From Chrysaora quinquecirrha (lineage: Eukaryota; Cnidaria; Scyphozoa; Semaeostomeae; Pelagiidae), in the NCBI GenBank assembly GCA_014526335.1, contig JACTAT010000039.1, positions 4,946,202 to 5,010,201 of the forward strand: a DNA stretch of 64,000 nt, read 5' to 3'. Both the position numbers and the translations under genes were made by a program. Under the pieces are notes generated by a model. That model had not been told where the DNA came from. It saw nothing but the letters and a program-made list of their open reading frames with translations, and did no database searches. The first letter of the stretch is position 1, and every line of letters starts with the position of its first letter. Shown here piece by piece: positions 1 through 13,540 of this stretch.

Positions 1-156
1 GATGCAAGCAAAACATGTTCGGCCAACAAGATTTCAATTGTTTGTCACGCAAATTTCAATTGTTTGACTAACAATGTTTGATTGTTTGGCCAGGGCCTTA
101 AAGATCAACAAGATACATGTTTACTGATACTAATATTAGATTTTCGTTTCTTACAG

Positions 157-180
157 GTCTTTATATATCGCCTGATATCG
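157..180 (+). CDS. RAD54L: RAD54-like exon (24 nt)
   Basis: Eight codons (VFIYRLIS) lie between a pyrimidine-rich TTTCGTTTCTTACAG acceptor and a GTGAGT donor. The exon joins in phase 0 to the TGTIEEK start of the next exon, as in RAD54 proteins. Confidence 0.8.
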
Positions 181-1440
181 GTGAGTAGAAGTTTTACTTC
201 GTTTTGCTATTTACATTTCTTACAAATGAACTGGAAAATGATCTATTTTGTGCCATTTCCAAACGAAAATCGCAAAATTTCTGACAAAATTGGAACAACT
301 AGGGGTTCCCCGAATTCCCCATAATTTCCGCCTTTGTGAAAAATGCATAATATTATGGTTAATTTTCGTTGAATTTGAAGCAATTCGTTCTTTTTGACCA
401 TCACTTGTTTTGATTCTGGAAAGCGAAGAGTAGCTAATAGCAACATGGACTTGCTCTGCTTTCCTAGAATATTGCTTATTGAAAGATTAGAGCGAATTAT
501 CCTTTATCGTAGACTGGAACCATAGAAGAGAAAATACTGCAAAGACAGGCTCACAAGAAAGCACTGAGCAGCTGTGTTGTTGACGAGGCGGAAGATGTAG
601 AACGGCATTTTCACTGAGCGAATTGCGAGATCTCTTCAATTATAACGAGACTACAGTCAGTGACACACACGACAGGTAATACTTCCATTTTTCATCTCCG
701 TACGCAGATACCGAGCCTCTTTCGCTGATTGTCTCCATGTCAGAACCACATGTCTCTGCATAATCCTCCTTCACAAGGGTAATGTTATGAAGCTGTCCAG
801 AAGTATTGTAATCTTCTCCGCTATTCCATGATACTGCACGTCTTTCGCTTGTACGACTTTCTTTAAATCTGCTAACATAAGTATTTTTTGCTAACCCTGT
901 ACTTGTTTCTTCCGTTGGTTGCTTTGAATAGGAACTTTCACTATCTCGTAATTGCTCCAGCGTCGTAACCGTAGTAAAGTAATTATGGATATTATTGTTA
1001 CGAGGAGCACCCACTGTTTCGAAATTTAAATTTTTAAGTTAAGAAACTCTGCAAGAAACTTTTACTATATCAATTGTGCTCGTGCCTTCTGTATGGCTCA
1101 GAGCATAGTTTCTTATAAAATGTGAGTTTATACAAGCATCTACGTTTAAAAACCTAAAACTGGACAATTCATATTTTCTTTTTATTCCAGCTTTTTCTGT
1201 TATAAATATTTGACTAATACGTTGAACAATCTTTTCAGATTCAAATGTCGACGCTGCGTGAATAACATCGAGGTTCGTCCTCCCCCAGAAGAGGCTGACT
1301 GTACAGACAATCTTACATTATGGCAACACTGCGCAAGCTCAAAAGGACTTGTTGATACTGTTTTAAAAAGAGCCTGGGACGCAGGAGTGAGCTTTGTTTT
1401 TCATCAAAAGTCGCACAAAACTCAATTAGGTGTTGTCTGA
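157..1440 (+). CDS. RAD54L: RAD54-like DNA repair/recombination ATPase, 3' end of gene (exons 157-180, 513-675, 1239-1440)
   Basis: RAD54 is a Swi2/Snf2 translocase that works with RAD51 in homologous recombination in the nucleus. Only its C-terminal end is present; the gene enters from the left. Exon 157-180 reads VFIYRLIS, followed by a GTGAGT donor. Exon 513-675 begins [12 protein letters not shown] and continues [12 protein letters not shown], the conserved stretch after helicase motif VI. Exon 1239-1440 contains [17 protein letters not shown] and FVFHQKSH and ends at TGA 1438-1440; these match the RAD54 C-terminal cysteine-containing tail. Exon junction phases fit (phase 0, then phase 2). 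One problem is visible: around 606-614 the frame reads ERHFH-stop, and one extra T in the T-run would restore the family's ERHFSLSEL reading. This is a 1-bp deletion or an assembly error. Family assignment is firm; gene integrity is not. Confidence 0.88.
513..675 (+). CDS. RAD54L: RAD54-like exon with apparent frameshift
   Basis: The exon starts after ATCGTAG and ends ACGACAG before GTAATA. It encodes [12 protein letters not shown], then [10 protein letters not shown], then in another frame [11 protein letters not shown] and SDTHDR. The frame breaks near 610, where CATTTTCACTGA gives a stop; the family expects one more T. Confidence 0.8.
640..1014 (-). CDS. Unassigned antisense open frame across the RAD54 intron
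   Basis: A 124-codon open frame runs antisense to the second RAD54-like exon and the following intron. It is rich in Ser, Thr and Glu and has no recognised domain or hydrophobic segment. A possible acceptor (GAAACAG) precedes it on the minus strand near 1015, next to a repeat fragment. It could be an exon of a nested gene or a chance frame; I cannot assign it. Confidence 0.15.
   Translation of the reverse strand: MGAPRNNNIHNYFTTVTTLEQLRDSESSYSKQPTEETSTGLAKNTYVSRFKESRTSERRAVSWNSGEDYNTSGQLHNITLVKEDYAETCGSDMETISERGSVSAYGDEKWKYYLSCVSLTVVSL
1025..1150 (-). repeat. Degenerate fragment of the AAGAAAC-type MITE
   Basis: On the minus strand this intron segment carries GATATAGTAAAAGTTTCTTG followed by AGAGTTTCTTAACTT, the interior of the element intact at 53221-53621. 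The GAGCCATACAGAAGG-like segment and TTTCTTATAAAATGTGAG end are recognisable but worn. Confidence 0.5.
1239..1440 (+). CDS. RAD54L: RAD54-like last coding exon
   Basis: The acceptor is CTTTTCAG. The exon encodes [29 protein letters not shown] and FVFHQKSH and ends with TGA. Phase 2 from the previous exon gives an Arg codon across the junction. Confidence 0.85.
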
Positions 1441-2440
1441 ATTCATTAACAAAATACATTCTTATTGAAAGTACTCTAAGATTTTACTTGATAGATTAAA
1501 GTATTATTTATTTATGGTAATTTTAGATATTTTAGTTATGTTCTTTCTATCATGTTTATGATTGAAGTATTGCAAATTCTATTTTCGTGACAAATAATTT
1601 ACGTTTTCAAACAACCAATCATATCAACGGATTCTATCACGTGGCCTTATTACAGCATTTTGATTGGTTCTTCTTTTGAATGACATAATGTTCTTCTTTT
1701 GCTAGCATTAGTTTCAATTTACTCTTGAAAATTTGTGAGTGTTTTAAAGGACCAGAATGTAGTATTACCGAAAATGGCTTTTGTATCCCTTTCTTACTTC
1801 TACACTATTTGTGAGTTCATCGAGGCCCCATTAGGCTACTTGGGATATCAAATATTCCAGAAAAAGTCAATGCGATTCGGGATAATTCAGGACAAATAAA
1901 GGGTACACAGAATATTTTCTATGAAATTCTGGAATAGAAGGGAGACAGCATGAGGATATAAGGGATATGTGTAGAAAAATAATAAAGGGTATGGAATATT
2001 CTGACCACCCTTAATTCGCCGTCTGTATGTAGAAGCACTAATAGATAGAAGGACTGGAAAGTTAATCATCTCCAAAAAATCACCCTTTTAAAACTTGTTA
2101 TGGACTCTGAAAGGTTTGTCGAGAGGATTTTGAGCCACTTGAACTATAGTGCAATGTGGGAAATCACAACACGTCCGGCAAAGTGCGCGTGAACCTAAAG
2201 ATTTACCCCTAAAGTTACTTAGGTTCTAGAGTCTAACCCTTCGTATAGTTTAGATTCTGTTTTGTTAATTTATCTGTTTTGTTGAAATATTGTTTATTAT
2301 TATATTATAAGTTTTTAATAACAAATTAACTGAATAAGGGAAGTTGAATATGAAATGAGTTAACAATGCGAACTTTTTAATTCAATTCAATTTTCCATTC
2401 TTTGCGTCTGCGCAGTACGATCATTTTGGCAATCCTTTTA
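1441..2440. other. Intergenic, RAD54-like to RPS28
   Basis: AT-rich sequence with no supported gene. It should hold the 3' UTR and polyadenylation site of the RAD54-like gene. Oppositely oriented short words (AGGGTACACAGAATATT, AAAGGGTATGGAATATT) at 1900-2010 look like an old repeat. Confidence 0.4.
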
Positions 2441-2520
2441 CCCCTGTGCGGCGTGAATTCTCCCTTTCCAACACGCGTTTTCACAGATCGAGATCAGAGT
2501 GAAAAGCTTCTAAACTCAAA
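2441..2520 (+). promoter_or_regulatory. RPS28 promoter/leader with 5'-TOP-like tract
   Basis: Just upstream of the eS28 start codon, TTCTCCCTTTCC at about 2459-2470 is an oligopyrimidine run. Ribosomal protein mRNAs normally begin with such a C-led pyrimidine tract, which couples translation to growth signalling. Placing the start site here is an inference; the tract itself is visible. Confidence 0.45.
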
Positions 2521-4426
<1,906 letters not shown>

Positions 4427-4651
4427 TACATTGTATGTATAAATAAGATGTTTATATGGCTTACTTCTGTTTTCCATTTTGTATCTTAAAGCCTTAAATC
4501 CAGATAGCTTTTTCTAGAGAAGCATTACCTGTTATTTTCCTTGCATTGCTTGTTAGGACAGGGCTTTCAAGGCATTTTGTCAGGCAATTGGGCAGGTAGC
4601 TGAAAACAAGGAAGGGATTTCTCCTGGTCACCCTGAAAATGAAAGATGAAG

Positions 4652-4842
4652 TTTAAATGGTGTATTTAGCCCCAGTCACTAGGATCTCAGTAGTAGGCTA
4701 ACTAATACAGACCTCAACCCTGGCGGTGAAGCTACCATAGCTGGAGCTTGAACCCCGAATAATAATAATAATTGCTGAGCTTCTGACAACACAACCCGCT
4801 GAATTTGGCCATAACACCACAGCACCTTCACCCTGTCACACT
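4652..4842 (-). repeat. Old tRNA-derived SINE copy
   Basis: It aligns with the SINE at 40318-40497 in reverse (CTAGGATCTCAGTAGTAGG, GCTTGAACCCCG as decayed B box, ACAGCACCTTCACC end) and is interrupted by an (AAT)n run. Confidence 0.6.
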
Positions 4843-5224
4843 GAACTCATTTCCTTCATTAATTTCTCATAGCTTGTGTTTTAACTCCTGAAACTGTTAT
4901 TATTTCTTGTCATATTAATTATCCTTTGGTTACCTTTTGGCTGTAAGTGGGGCTGTTTTGCTTCGACAATGCAAGAATTAAGGCTGGCTGTTTTATACTG
5001 TTTTGGACACTATACTCGATGGAATCTTGCCCAAGCAATGAAATATTTTAACTTCCTGTGGGAAAAAGATTGGTCACATCTTGCAGCATAGGAATAATAT
5101 TATGATAATAACATGTTCATTTGACTCATATTTTTTGTTTTTTTTTTCAGGAAAAGAGACATTTTCTTATTGACAAGCCAACATTCTGTCAGAAATTTCT
5201 TGAAATATAAAAGAGAAAATGTAA

Positions 5225-6530
5225 AATGGTAGTATTTTTTTGTTTTCTTGCTCTTATACTTGTTTTATTGTGCAAGCAACCTAAGTCAAAGTTACAGTCC
5301 CAGAATCAGAGTCAAAATTACATGTACTCAACTTCATCTAAGTAGCAACTTCCAAGTCAGCACTGACTTTCCTTAACTGACAGCAAAATTTGAGTACTCA
5401 AAATCACTTGGCCATTCCTTATTTTTATACTTGTTTTTGTAAAATGAACCTTGGGACAAGGAAATATAGGGACATAAGGGTGCCAGAAGAGGAGTAGAAA
5501 TGAGTACTTATTGAAAGTCATTGACAATAAGTATTGCTTGCCATTTTTATACAAGTAAAGGATCAGCTGAATAAGAACTTTTCATTGTTTTTAACAGATT
5601 CCTTAATAGTCCTCCGATCCAGAACTGGAATCCCTTGATGTTTTGCCTATCTGAGTACTACCTTCCTTATAAAGCACTTCCTTATAAAAAATGTGTGTAT
5701 TGCAGAAAAAACATGGGGGGGGGAGAAAATATTTTGCAGCTCAAATGTTTGTAAGGTAGAAATTTTTTGGGATTGGAGCTCCATTAGTTTATATGGCCAG
5801 TCCAGAGTTTTGGTTTCTTATAAAAAGTTTCTTACATAACATATGTTTCGGTGTCTATTAAATTTAGGTCATAAGGCTTTTCAACCCTGTTATCTCTTAT
5901 TATAACTGTAATAGCTTTTCTTTTCATTGAAGAAATTACATCCTGCTGTCTTTCGTGAAATATATCCCAGAAAATTTCAGCCGAAATATTATATTAATAA
6001 TGTATAATCAATCAGTCTTTTGAAATAGGTTTGGAGAATTTCTCTTTCTTGAGTTTAATGTAATCTTTCTTAATCCTCATCTTGGTTTCTTTTTGTAATG
6101 TTTTTCCCGCAAACCATTTCGATAGAAAATTTCATTTTCTGGCATATGTACCAGTAGAATATTTTCACGAAATACAAGATTGTATTAATAAGTAAAGAAA
6201 TTTAATATTTGGGCATGAGGAGTGGAACTAGACTTATTAAGCCCCGGCTAAACGACTGGATTTTTCACTAGACAAGAAATCAAGTGAAAAATCAACTCGT
6301 TTGGCAACCTTGTCGAGCGGCGAGTCAGTGAAAATTTGTTACCGCGGGAAGTTGTTGAGGGACGACAACGTGGGGTAACAAGATCGAGTGAATCATCGTG
6401 CGAAAAATCGAATCGTTTTGCCATTCATGCTCGATTACCGCTCAATTTCGAAATAAAATGTCGAGAGAAGGACCCAGAAGGATCGAGTGAAAAATTGAGT
6501 CGTTCGCCTAACGCTTTACCTGAGTCCCAA
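5225..6530. other. Intergenic, no supported gene
   Basis: AT-rich single-copy-looking sequence with no convincing coding segment. The stretch 5139-5220 may be a non-coding last exon of RPS28. Confidence 0.3.
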
Positions 6531-6537
6531 CCTGGTA

Positions 6538-6690
6538 CCCAGGGCGAATAGGCCTCTACGTGAAACTCCGCTGTCCATATTCGACCCTGGTATCGGCCTT
6601 GTCTATTCGCAATTTGATTGGCTATTCAAACTGTAGATATTTTAAGTGACGTCACAGTTTCTTCAAATTCCACACCAACACTAAGGCCAA
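6538..6690 (+). repeat. Interspersed repeat carrying a palindromic CRE (copy 1)
   Basis: About 145 bp shared in opposite orientation with 57715-57862: GAATAGGCCTCTACGTGAAA, TCGACCCTGGTATCG, TCTATTCGCAATTTGATTGG and GTGACGTCACAGTTTCTTC are in both. It holds TGACGTCA at 6647-6654. Confidence 0.75.
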
Positions 6691-6695
6691 AAACT

Positions 6696-8880
6696 TGTAT
6701 TTGGGGCCTGGGAACGAGGTTGCCGGAGTCCCTCTCTTTCTGCAAACAGCAACAACAAAAGTTGCTTGCTCAGAGAAGTTCGTCCAGTTGGTCGTTAAGG
6801 TGGTAGTCGTTAAGATGGTGGTCTTCGTTAAGGTTGTAGTCGTTAAGGTGGTCGTTAAACTTCTAAAGGTTGGTGGTTAAGGTGGTAGCGCTATCGTGTG
6901 ATACAGAGTATGCAGATTTTGGGAGTCAAAAAATGTAGGAAACGTCCATTTACCCAAATGCTTGTAATAGGTTACGGTGGTCTGTACCAGGCTTCATTCC
7001 CGCTTCATTACAAAGTCTAGAAAGTGGTTTGAAAGTCTCCCCACGCAATATTTTGAGTTACATTTTTGGGGTGTTTAATTCGTGAAAACCTGATATATTT
7101 TGGGATTTTTGAGGAATGTTTTGTCTTATCCCCGTCGTTGGCTTACTGTATAGGGAGTCGCCCTCCTGGTTGCGCATCCCAAGAAGTTATTTGTTCTGTA
7201 GCGTGCGTGCAAGCAGCCTCGAAACTTTCCTAACCTCGAAGGTTTTTTGGCTGCACGCAGACCCTGTTCTGTAGATTGTATCAATGATTTCCATAACACA
7301 ACACTCATTGAAGACCGCGAAAAGTCGATTGTGAATTCACGTGTTCACAATAAAGGTGTTTCAATCCTGGTACTAGTTTGCGGGTACTTTTTGCTTTGTG
7401 TAATTACATTCAAATAAATAAATCTACCTGCTTCAAAACGTTGAACAGAGCTTTTTCACACCGAACACTTCATTCGCGTCTTCGTTCGTCGTTCATGAAC
7501 TTCTTGAAGCCTCGTAACAGCTTTTTGGTTTGGAAAGCAAGGAGTTTCGAGCCAGGCAACAAAAGGTAAGAATTTATAAAGCCTTTTTCATGATTCAGTT
7601 TACCTAAAAATTATTTAACGAGTGGGTAGAATTCTGGTTAATTGCAGTCCTCGTTAAAATGAATAGTTGTGATAAACAATAAATTAAGTAAAAATTTTTA
7701 ACGACAAAATTCCGAGCAAAAACAATCAAAATCAACGATCTTTTTTGTTTTAAACTTATAAAAGATTTGTTCAGTTTCATCTTTTGAAGTTTTTCGGATT
7801 TAGGTCTGGTCAAGAGTGCGGGCGGAGGAGTAGTTTTGGCGAAAAGTATAGCTATCCCTTAAGTTTTCGAAAAGTTCTGAATTCGGGGCCGGTTTATTGC
7901 ATTTTCGTCACACGAACTTATTGAAGACTCAAAAATTGGACACTTGGAAAAATTATCGCCAGAAAATTCCGAAGAAAAGATTTTAAGAAATCTTATCTTT
8001 TCGCGTTTTACATTATTTTTGGGATGAGTTTCGCGTTGCATTCACTGATAAATTTCGTTACGAGATAATAATCTGCCGTATTGTCTCGTTTCGCGTCTCA
8101 GTCCCGTAAGCTTGTTTACGTTCGCGTGGTAGTTCAAGAAACGAAATCACCACACACAGAAAATGCATTTTGCTCCCCATAAACTGTTTTTAAACCGCGG
8201 AAATAAAATTAATTGATCACATTTCTTACAGTTTGTAACCCGTGGGTTTTTTTATGAATTTTCAGAGCTTTCAGCTGCTGGACCGTGCAAAACGATTTTG
8301 AATCCTCAACGGGAAATCAAAGGCCAACGGGAGAACTCTTTTCAATGAAAACAAACAACGACAAAAAAGCATTTTCTTGAATTTCAAAGATATTTTGTCA
8401 AGTTCTACAGAAATATTTTGCCTGTTTGTTTACTCTTCGGTTTACTCTCTGGCTCATCGCAGTTTGATAAATTACTGCCAAACATTTGGTGAACTTGTCA
8501 AAGTTAACAAATAAAAGAAGAAAGAAGCCAAAATATCTAGACAAATGTTTCTGTTTGTTCCATTACAACACCGATGATATAATTACGAGAATATATTCTT
8601 TCTGTAGCTATCAGCATTCCAGGCAATTGTTCGCTTCCAAACATTCTCCTCCCAGACAAACAAGTTGTGAAAATTACTGGATCGCATTGGGTGGTAAGTT
8701 TTGCTTCGCTAAAATCCTTCATTCACTTGCTAACTTTTTCGTAGCTCCTGTCTTGAATATTCTTCCCTAGAAACGCAAATTTGAGCGCGAATTCTCTACA
8801 TTCGCGGATTCCAAAGTCAATGTTGAATAAGTTTTGAAAACCCGAAACAAGCGTGTTGGTAGGCCTAGACTGTTAGGGCC
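6696..8880. other. Intergenic, no supported gene
   Basis: A short GTCGTTAAG-type degenerate repeat lies at 6790-6890. Open frames here are short and show no recognisable protein similarity; donor-like AAAAG|GTAAGA at 7567 could mark a non-coding exon. Confidence 0.3.
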
Positions 8881-8915
8881 CTGTAAATGGAAAAACTGAG
8901 TTGGGTTGGTGCAGA

Positions 8916-9586
8916 GCGCCGTAAAATGGAGGAGCAAGAAAATGGAGGAATCCCCTGTCAGCCGTAAAATAGCGGAATCGGCTATTTTCTGGGGGGAAAC
9001 GCGTGTAACCTTGCTGAATTCACTTCAGTTATTTTTAGAAAAGGAAATAATAAACTTGATAAATTTGATTTATTATATATGAAATGAAGGAGTGATCTTT
9101 GGTAAGGCCTAATAAACGTTATTTTGGCCTAAAATTGATTTAAAATGCATCTTCAACTTCAAGGATATTATTTTCAGGTGGTGAAAAGTTAACCACGTTC
9201 AGTTTTTAAATTTTTGTCAATAAAAGTTGAGAATTTAGTGCTTACAGATGTAAATATGTCCTATTTTCTTGACCTCTAAAATAAAATTATAGTTTCTACT
9301 TCAATTGTTTATAATTATTCCTCTGCTCTGCTCGAGGCTTAAGGTGGAAAAAACTCCCGCTGTAAAATAGCGGAATGGCTAGGCCCGTTACCCTATGTAA
9401 AATCGACGAAATCTCTGAAAATATGTCCCTGCGACAATTTAGGCTGTTATTTTCTAAAATAACAAAATAAGCCATGCAAGTACAATAAATAGACACTTTA
9501 TTAATAAAAATAAAAAAAATATTGATTCCGCTATTTTACGGCTGAGGGGAGATTCCTCCATTTTCTTGCTCCTCCATTTTACGGGG
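8916..9586. mobile_element. Non-autonomous DNA element with CCGTAAAATGGAGG inverted ends
   Basis: The left end GCCGTAAAATGGAGGAGC is repeated inverted at the right end (about 35 bp of TIR). Variants of CCGTAAAATAGCGGAAT recur inside at 8958, 9358 and 9528. It is about 670 bp, AT-rich and has no transposase. Confidence 0.7.
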
Positions 9587-9599
9587 CTCAGAGCCACTA

Positions 9600-10630
9600 G
9601 GGTTGGAAAAACTGGCTTCAATTTTCAATAACACGACCATTGTTGAACTGGTCGTCCTTATGTACTCGAATGTACGTAGTATCAACTCTGACTAGCGCCC
9701 AAGCTCGGTCCGACACCTTTCGAAGCTAGCGTGAACACGCATAGCCTGCGTGCAGACTTAACGGGGTAGGAAAAAGGAGAAAGGTAGGAGGAAAAGTAGG
9801 CTAGAACACGTAAAGCTTGGGGTCGGCCTTTGCGAGGGTCTTTGTCGGGTTGCTCGGATTTGTTTTCTCAACCTGCGCCGAGCTAATCTCCAAACCGCCG
9901 CTTAGGCTAACCCTGACTGACCGAGCCCAAGTTTAAGCGCTCCCACTAAACTTGGTCGGGCTCAAAAAAGTGTCAGCTTGGAATTTTTCTAACAAGAACG
10001 CTGTCCCGTGTTTTGAATTTTGAAGTTAGGCAACTCGAAGCAACTTATAAGCAACTCTGAGGTATGAAATTTCAGAGAGATTTTCTGCAATTTCGAAGGA
10101 TGATCCTCTATCAAACGTCCAAAAGTTTTTACCCCCGGGGGTCAATGACTTGTGGATGGACGGGGATGTGCTGCCGATACTTTACAGACCCATCCACTTA
10201 TAAAGTAGACACAGACCCTACATAATGGGTAACAACAAGGCCTATCTGTACTATAGTTATCAATTTAGGGAAAGTTCCGTTTGGATCTGTTCTCGTGCAA
10301 AAGGGGTCTACATGTCGACAACACCTAAACTCGTATGCGAGGGACATTTCACTCTGCGAAAAAGCGTACGAGATTTCTATTTAAACAAAAGGACTTCCAA
10401 GGGATTTCTAAGAAGACAATAGGACTTGCAGCAAAGGTGTACGAGACTTCCAAGGAGTGAATCGCCCCTCGTTCATATGTTCGCGCCCTCGAACATTCGC
10501 TTTCGCGAAGAAATTCTTATTTTTCTTGAAAGTTAGCGAATTTCTACGTCTACTACAGCACGTCGGCGAAGATTTTGATTTTGATTTTGTAATTTTTTTA
10601 TTTCTTTATTTCATACCGTAGATGAAGCTT
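9600..10630. other. Intergenic, no supported gene
   Basis: Several repeated pentamer-like words (GCTCGG, CGAGCC) occur at 9690-9970; no coding segment is supported. Confidence 0.3.
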
Positions 10631-10637
10631 TTGAAAA

Positions 10638-10762
10638 ATGGCAGAGGTTGGTAAAAGAAATCTTCAGTCTGCGTTGTGTGAAATAGTTTTACCTGTTATT
10701 TCTCTCTCCGTCTCCAAAACAGACTTGAATGATGAAGACACAGAAAGCAACAGTGTGATTAA
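10638..10762 (+). CDS. Candidate alternative first exon of the PDE4-like gene (a)
   Basis: ATG in AAAATGGC context begins a 41-codon acidic/serine-rich frame starting MAEVGKRNLQSALCEI and ending DTESNSVI, then a GTGAGT donor that splits a codon after two bases. Phase 2 is what exon 40647 requires. PDE4 genes commonly have several first exons spliced to a shared UCR1 exon. I see no sequence similarity to known PDE4 N-termini, so assignment rests on start context, donor and phase. Confidence 0.3.
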
Positions 10763-11073
10763 GTGAGTGGCGATTATTTTCTCAATATTATTAACGTATT
10801 TTTGCGCGCGACAAAGGCCCATGCTTTTCTTCAACACATGCCAGAACCAACAGCTGTAAGCTCGTGCATGCGCAGAAAGTGTCTTCTTCGTAAAAGCACT
10901 ACTGGTCAAAACGGTAAATTCTTAGAGTTTTTCCTTTGCTGTGTTTCGTAGCCAAATTCGATTTTGCTTCGTTATTAGAGAATTAGAGACTTGGTGGTGT
11001 ACAATTTGCCATACTGTAAACGAGTATAATTGTAAATGTTGATAATCAAGCAAAAGGGTTGTGTGAGATATTG

Positions 11074-11120
11074 TCATCATCATCATCATCATCATCTTCA
11101 TCATCATCATCATCATCATG
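11074..11120. repeat. (TCA)n microsatellite
   Basis: Uninterrupted TCATCA runs with one TTCA break. Confidence 0.9.
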
Positions 11121-11359
11121 ATTTAAACATGCCCCCAGCTGGGACATGTAACATTATAAATAAATAATTAAAAACAAAAGAACTCCTCACACCACAGAAG
11201 TGGTAAAAACTGGAGCTCTTACAACACAAGAATACCATTTTTATAAGAAAATTCAAAAATACTACATTATTGATTAAAACTTAAGAGAAAGAGACTCGTG
11301 AGTAGAAAATATGGAAAATGAAACGAAAACATCACAAAATTTCACTGTAAGTAGTTCTA

Positions 11360-11420
11360 TGGAGATCGATTGATAGATTGATTGATAGATAGAAGACAGA
11401 TTGATAGATTGGTAGATTTA
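11360..11420. repeat. GATA/GATT-type microsatellite at the gypsy 1 left flank
   Basis: Imperfect GATTGATAGAT repeats lie directly before the 5' LTR. Confidence 0.8.
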
Positions 11421-11426
11421 TACCGT

Positions 11427-11658
11427 TGTGGACCTGTGTAGAACCCCCAACTTGACCGGAAGTGACTTGACTTGAATATTTGATTTTGACTGAATATTGA
11501 ATATTGTGAGAACGTGTGCTTGCTTACACTTGTAGTTGATTTACTATTGGTATCATAACTTGTTGTTGTATTTATAAATTACGATTTTGTGGAGAAACGT
11601 TTGATTTCTTCTCGTGTCTCAATTTATGTGCTGCCTTGGACCGGGCAGGACAGTTACA
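11427..11658 (+). repeat. Gypsy 1 5' LTR
   Basis: 232 bp beginning TGTGGACCTGTG and ending GACAGTTACA (TG...CA), matched by 18511-18738. Confidence 0.92.
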
Positions 11659-11663
11659 TAATC

Positions 11664-11677
11664 TGGCGCCCAACGTG
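11664..11677 (+). promoter_or_regulatory. Gypsy 1 primer binding site
   Basis: TGGCGCCCAACGTG five bases after the LTR, complementary to a tRNA 3' end (CCA terminus). The tRNA species is not determined. Confidence 0.6.
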
Positions 11678-11894
11678 TTTTCTCGATGACTGGCCTAGAT
11701 GCGTTGTTTACTTGGTTCAGTTTGAGTCCATGCTGAGTTTGTCCTGTGATTTATCGAATGAAGTTTAATGCTGTCTACTTGGCCTGCTGATTTGAAGGGA
11801 CGTGAGTCCATGTTTTTCGTTTATTTTTGTTGTCTGTCATCCATTTGATACTCCTGTTTGACAAATTTTCTCGCGTGTTCGATATCGAAATAAT

Positions 11895-13523
11895 TTGAAT
11901 CAATTTGATCACTTGTCTTGCTCGAAAATGGTCGAGAAAACGTATGAAGCCCTTGATCTATTGCTTTTGAATGCTAGTCAACAGGCTTTGCGTGATTTTG
12001 CTGACTATTTGGGCATTGCTAAGGATGAGATAGAGGATTTGAACAAACGAAAATTACTCAAAAAACTGCGGGATCTCATCGATGTTGCGTTAGACAAAAA
12101 TTCCGATGTGGACAATGTGCGGAATTTGACTGACTGGCTTGGTTTCTTGCGACGGGGGACCACCCCTGAAGATGAGAATGAAAGAAGGGATGACACTAAT
12201 TTGCGGACCAGCGTGGACCCTTCGGACTCTGGACCTGACAACTCTGGACATACCCAGAGCGGACCCCAAGTATTGAATAGCAATCCCGCTTCTGATAACT
12301 CAGCTTCTGGACCTCAAAACCAGCCAGCTGAAGATATTAATGCCAAAATTGCTGCAATTAAACAGAAATATGAATCCATGCTAGCAAATCAACTAAGTGA
12401 GATACAAGGATTCTCAGTGCCTCAGGAGGGAGGTGTCACAACAACCTACCAACAAAAAGCCTTCGATACAGACAAGCAGAGATCATCAGTGGCCATTAAG
12501 TGGTCCACAGTCCATGAATTCCTTGTTTCAAGAGAATTAAAATTCATGGCCAGATCAATGAGCAAGAGAAAGGGGATCAGCTTAGCTTTGTTTCATTATC
12601 CAGACAGATTGAAAGTGCCATAGAGAAAGGCTATACTGCAAAGGAAGTTGTTGAAGCTGTGCTTAAAGCTATGAAACCTGGAATGAAACTGAGGAGCTAT
12701 TTGGAAACTCTTCATGACCTAACTCTTCCAAGACTTCGTCAAATATTGCGTTCACATTATAAAGAAAAAGTGGAACCCTGCTTTATCAGGAATTAGCCAC
12801 AATCTTTCAAGCACAGAAAGAGAGCCCGAGTCTTTCCTGCTAAGAGCTTTAGATCTACGCCAGAAAATATTATTTGCTAGCCAAGAAGCAGATGCTAACC
12901 TTAAATATGACCCAAAACTGGTGCAAGGAATGTTTCTAAGATCCCTGGAAACCGGACTGCGTGATGATAACATACTGGCTAAATTACGACCAATCTGACA
13001 TAAAGAAAAGATATCTGATGAAGAGTTGATACAGCAGATGAATCTGATTTCGTCCTCTGAGCAAGAAAGGCAAGCAAGAATTGGGAAGAAAAGCACAAGT
13101 ATTCAAGCCAATTCAGTCACAGCGAAGGACGCAAGGCATGATGGAACTTCCAAAGGTGATGTAAAGATCACCACAAGAGGGGCAGAAGCAAATATTCTTG
13201 CTGCTGTTGAAGCCATGCAAGTTCAAATCAACTCTTTACAAGAGAAGCTAACAAACACAACCAGAAAGAATGACAATTTCACCATACACCCAAAGCAGAT
13301 ACAAGACAGTCAACAACAGCAGACAACTATGCAACAGAATGAAAATAGAGCAACCCTGCGTGCTTGTAAAAACTGTGTTGAGAGAAAAATTGAGGCATCA
13401 TGCAGACATTGCAACTATTGCATGGGAGAAAACCATTTTGCTCGAGATTGTCTGAAACGCCAAGCTGACAATAAACAGAGACAGGGAAACGGGAGAGGGC
13501 TGCGTCAGGGGGACAAGGCGTAG
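11895..13523 (+). pseudogene. Gypsy 1 gag (frame-broken)
   Basis: A first open segment (to about 12540) starts MVEKTYEALDLLLL and has a helical N-terminus with LRDFADYLGIAKDE and KLLKKLRDLID, resembling a SAP-like or small helical module, then a Ser/Pro/Gln linker. The capsid-like core follows in other frames: QIESAIEKGYTAKEVVEAVL, LRSYLETLHDLTLPRLRQIL and FLLRALDLRQKILFASQEA, as in gag proteins of aquatic-animal gypsy elements. Breaks are seen near 12540 and 12790, and an in-frame TGA near 12996. The last segment ends with a nucleocapsid knuckle CNYCMGENHFARDC (CX2CX4HX4C) at about 13410-13450, then TAG at 13521. Confidence 0.8.
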
Positions 13524-13540
13524 ACCCTGAAGACACTGTT

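Noticed and set aside
6336..6880. Short plus-strand open frames
   Set aside because: Overlap a repeat and a GTCGTTAAG run; no conserved features.
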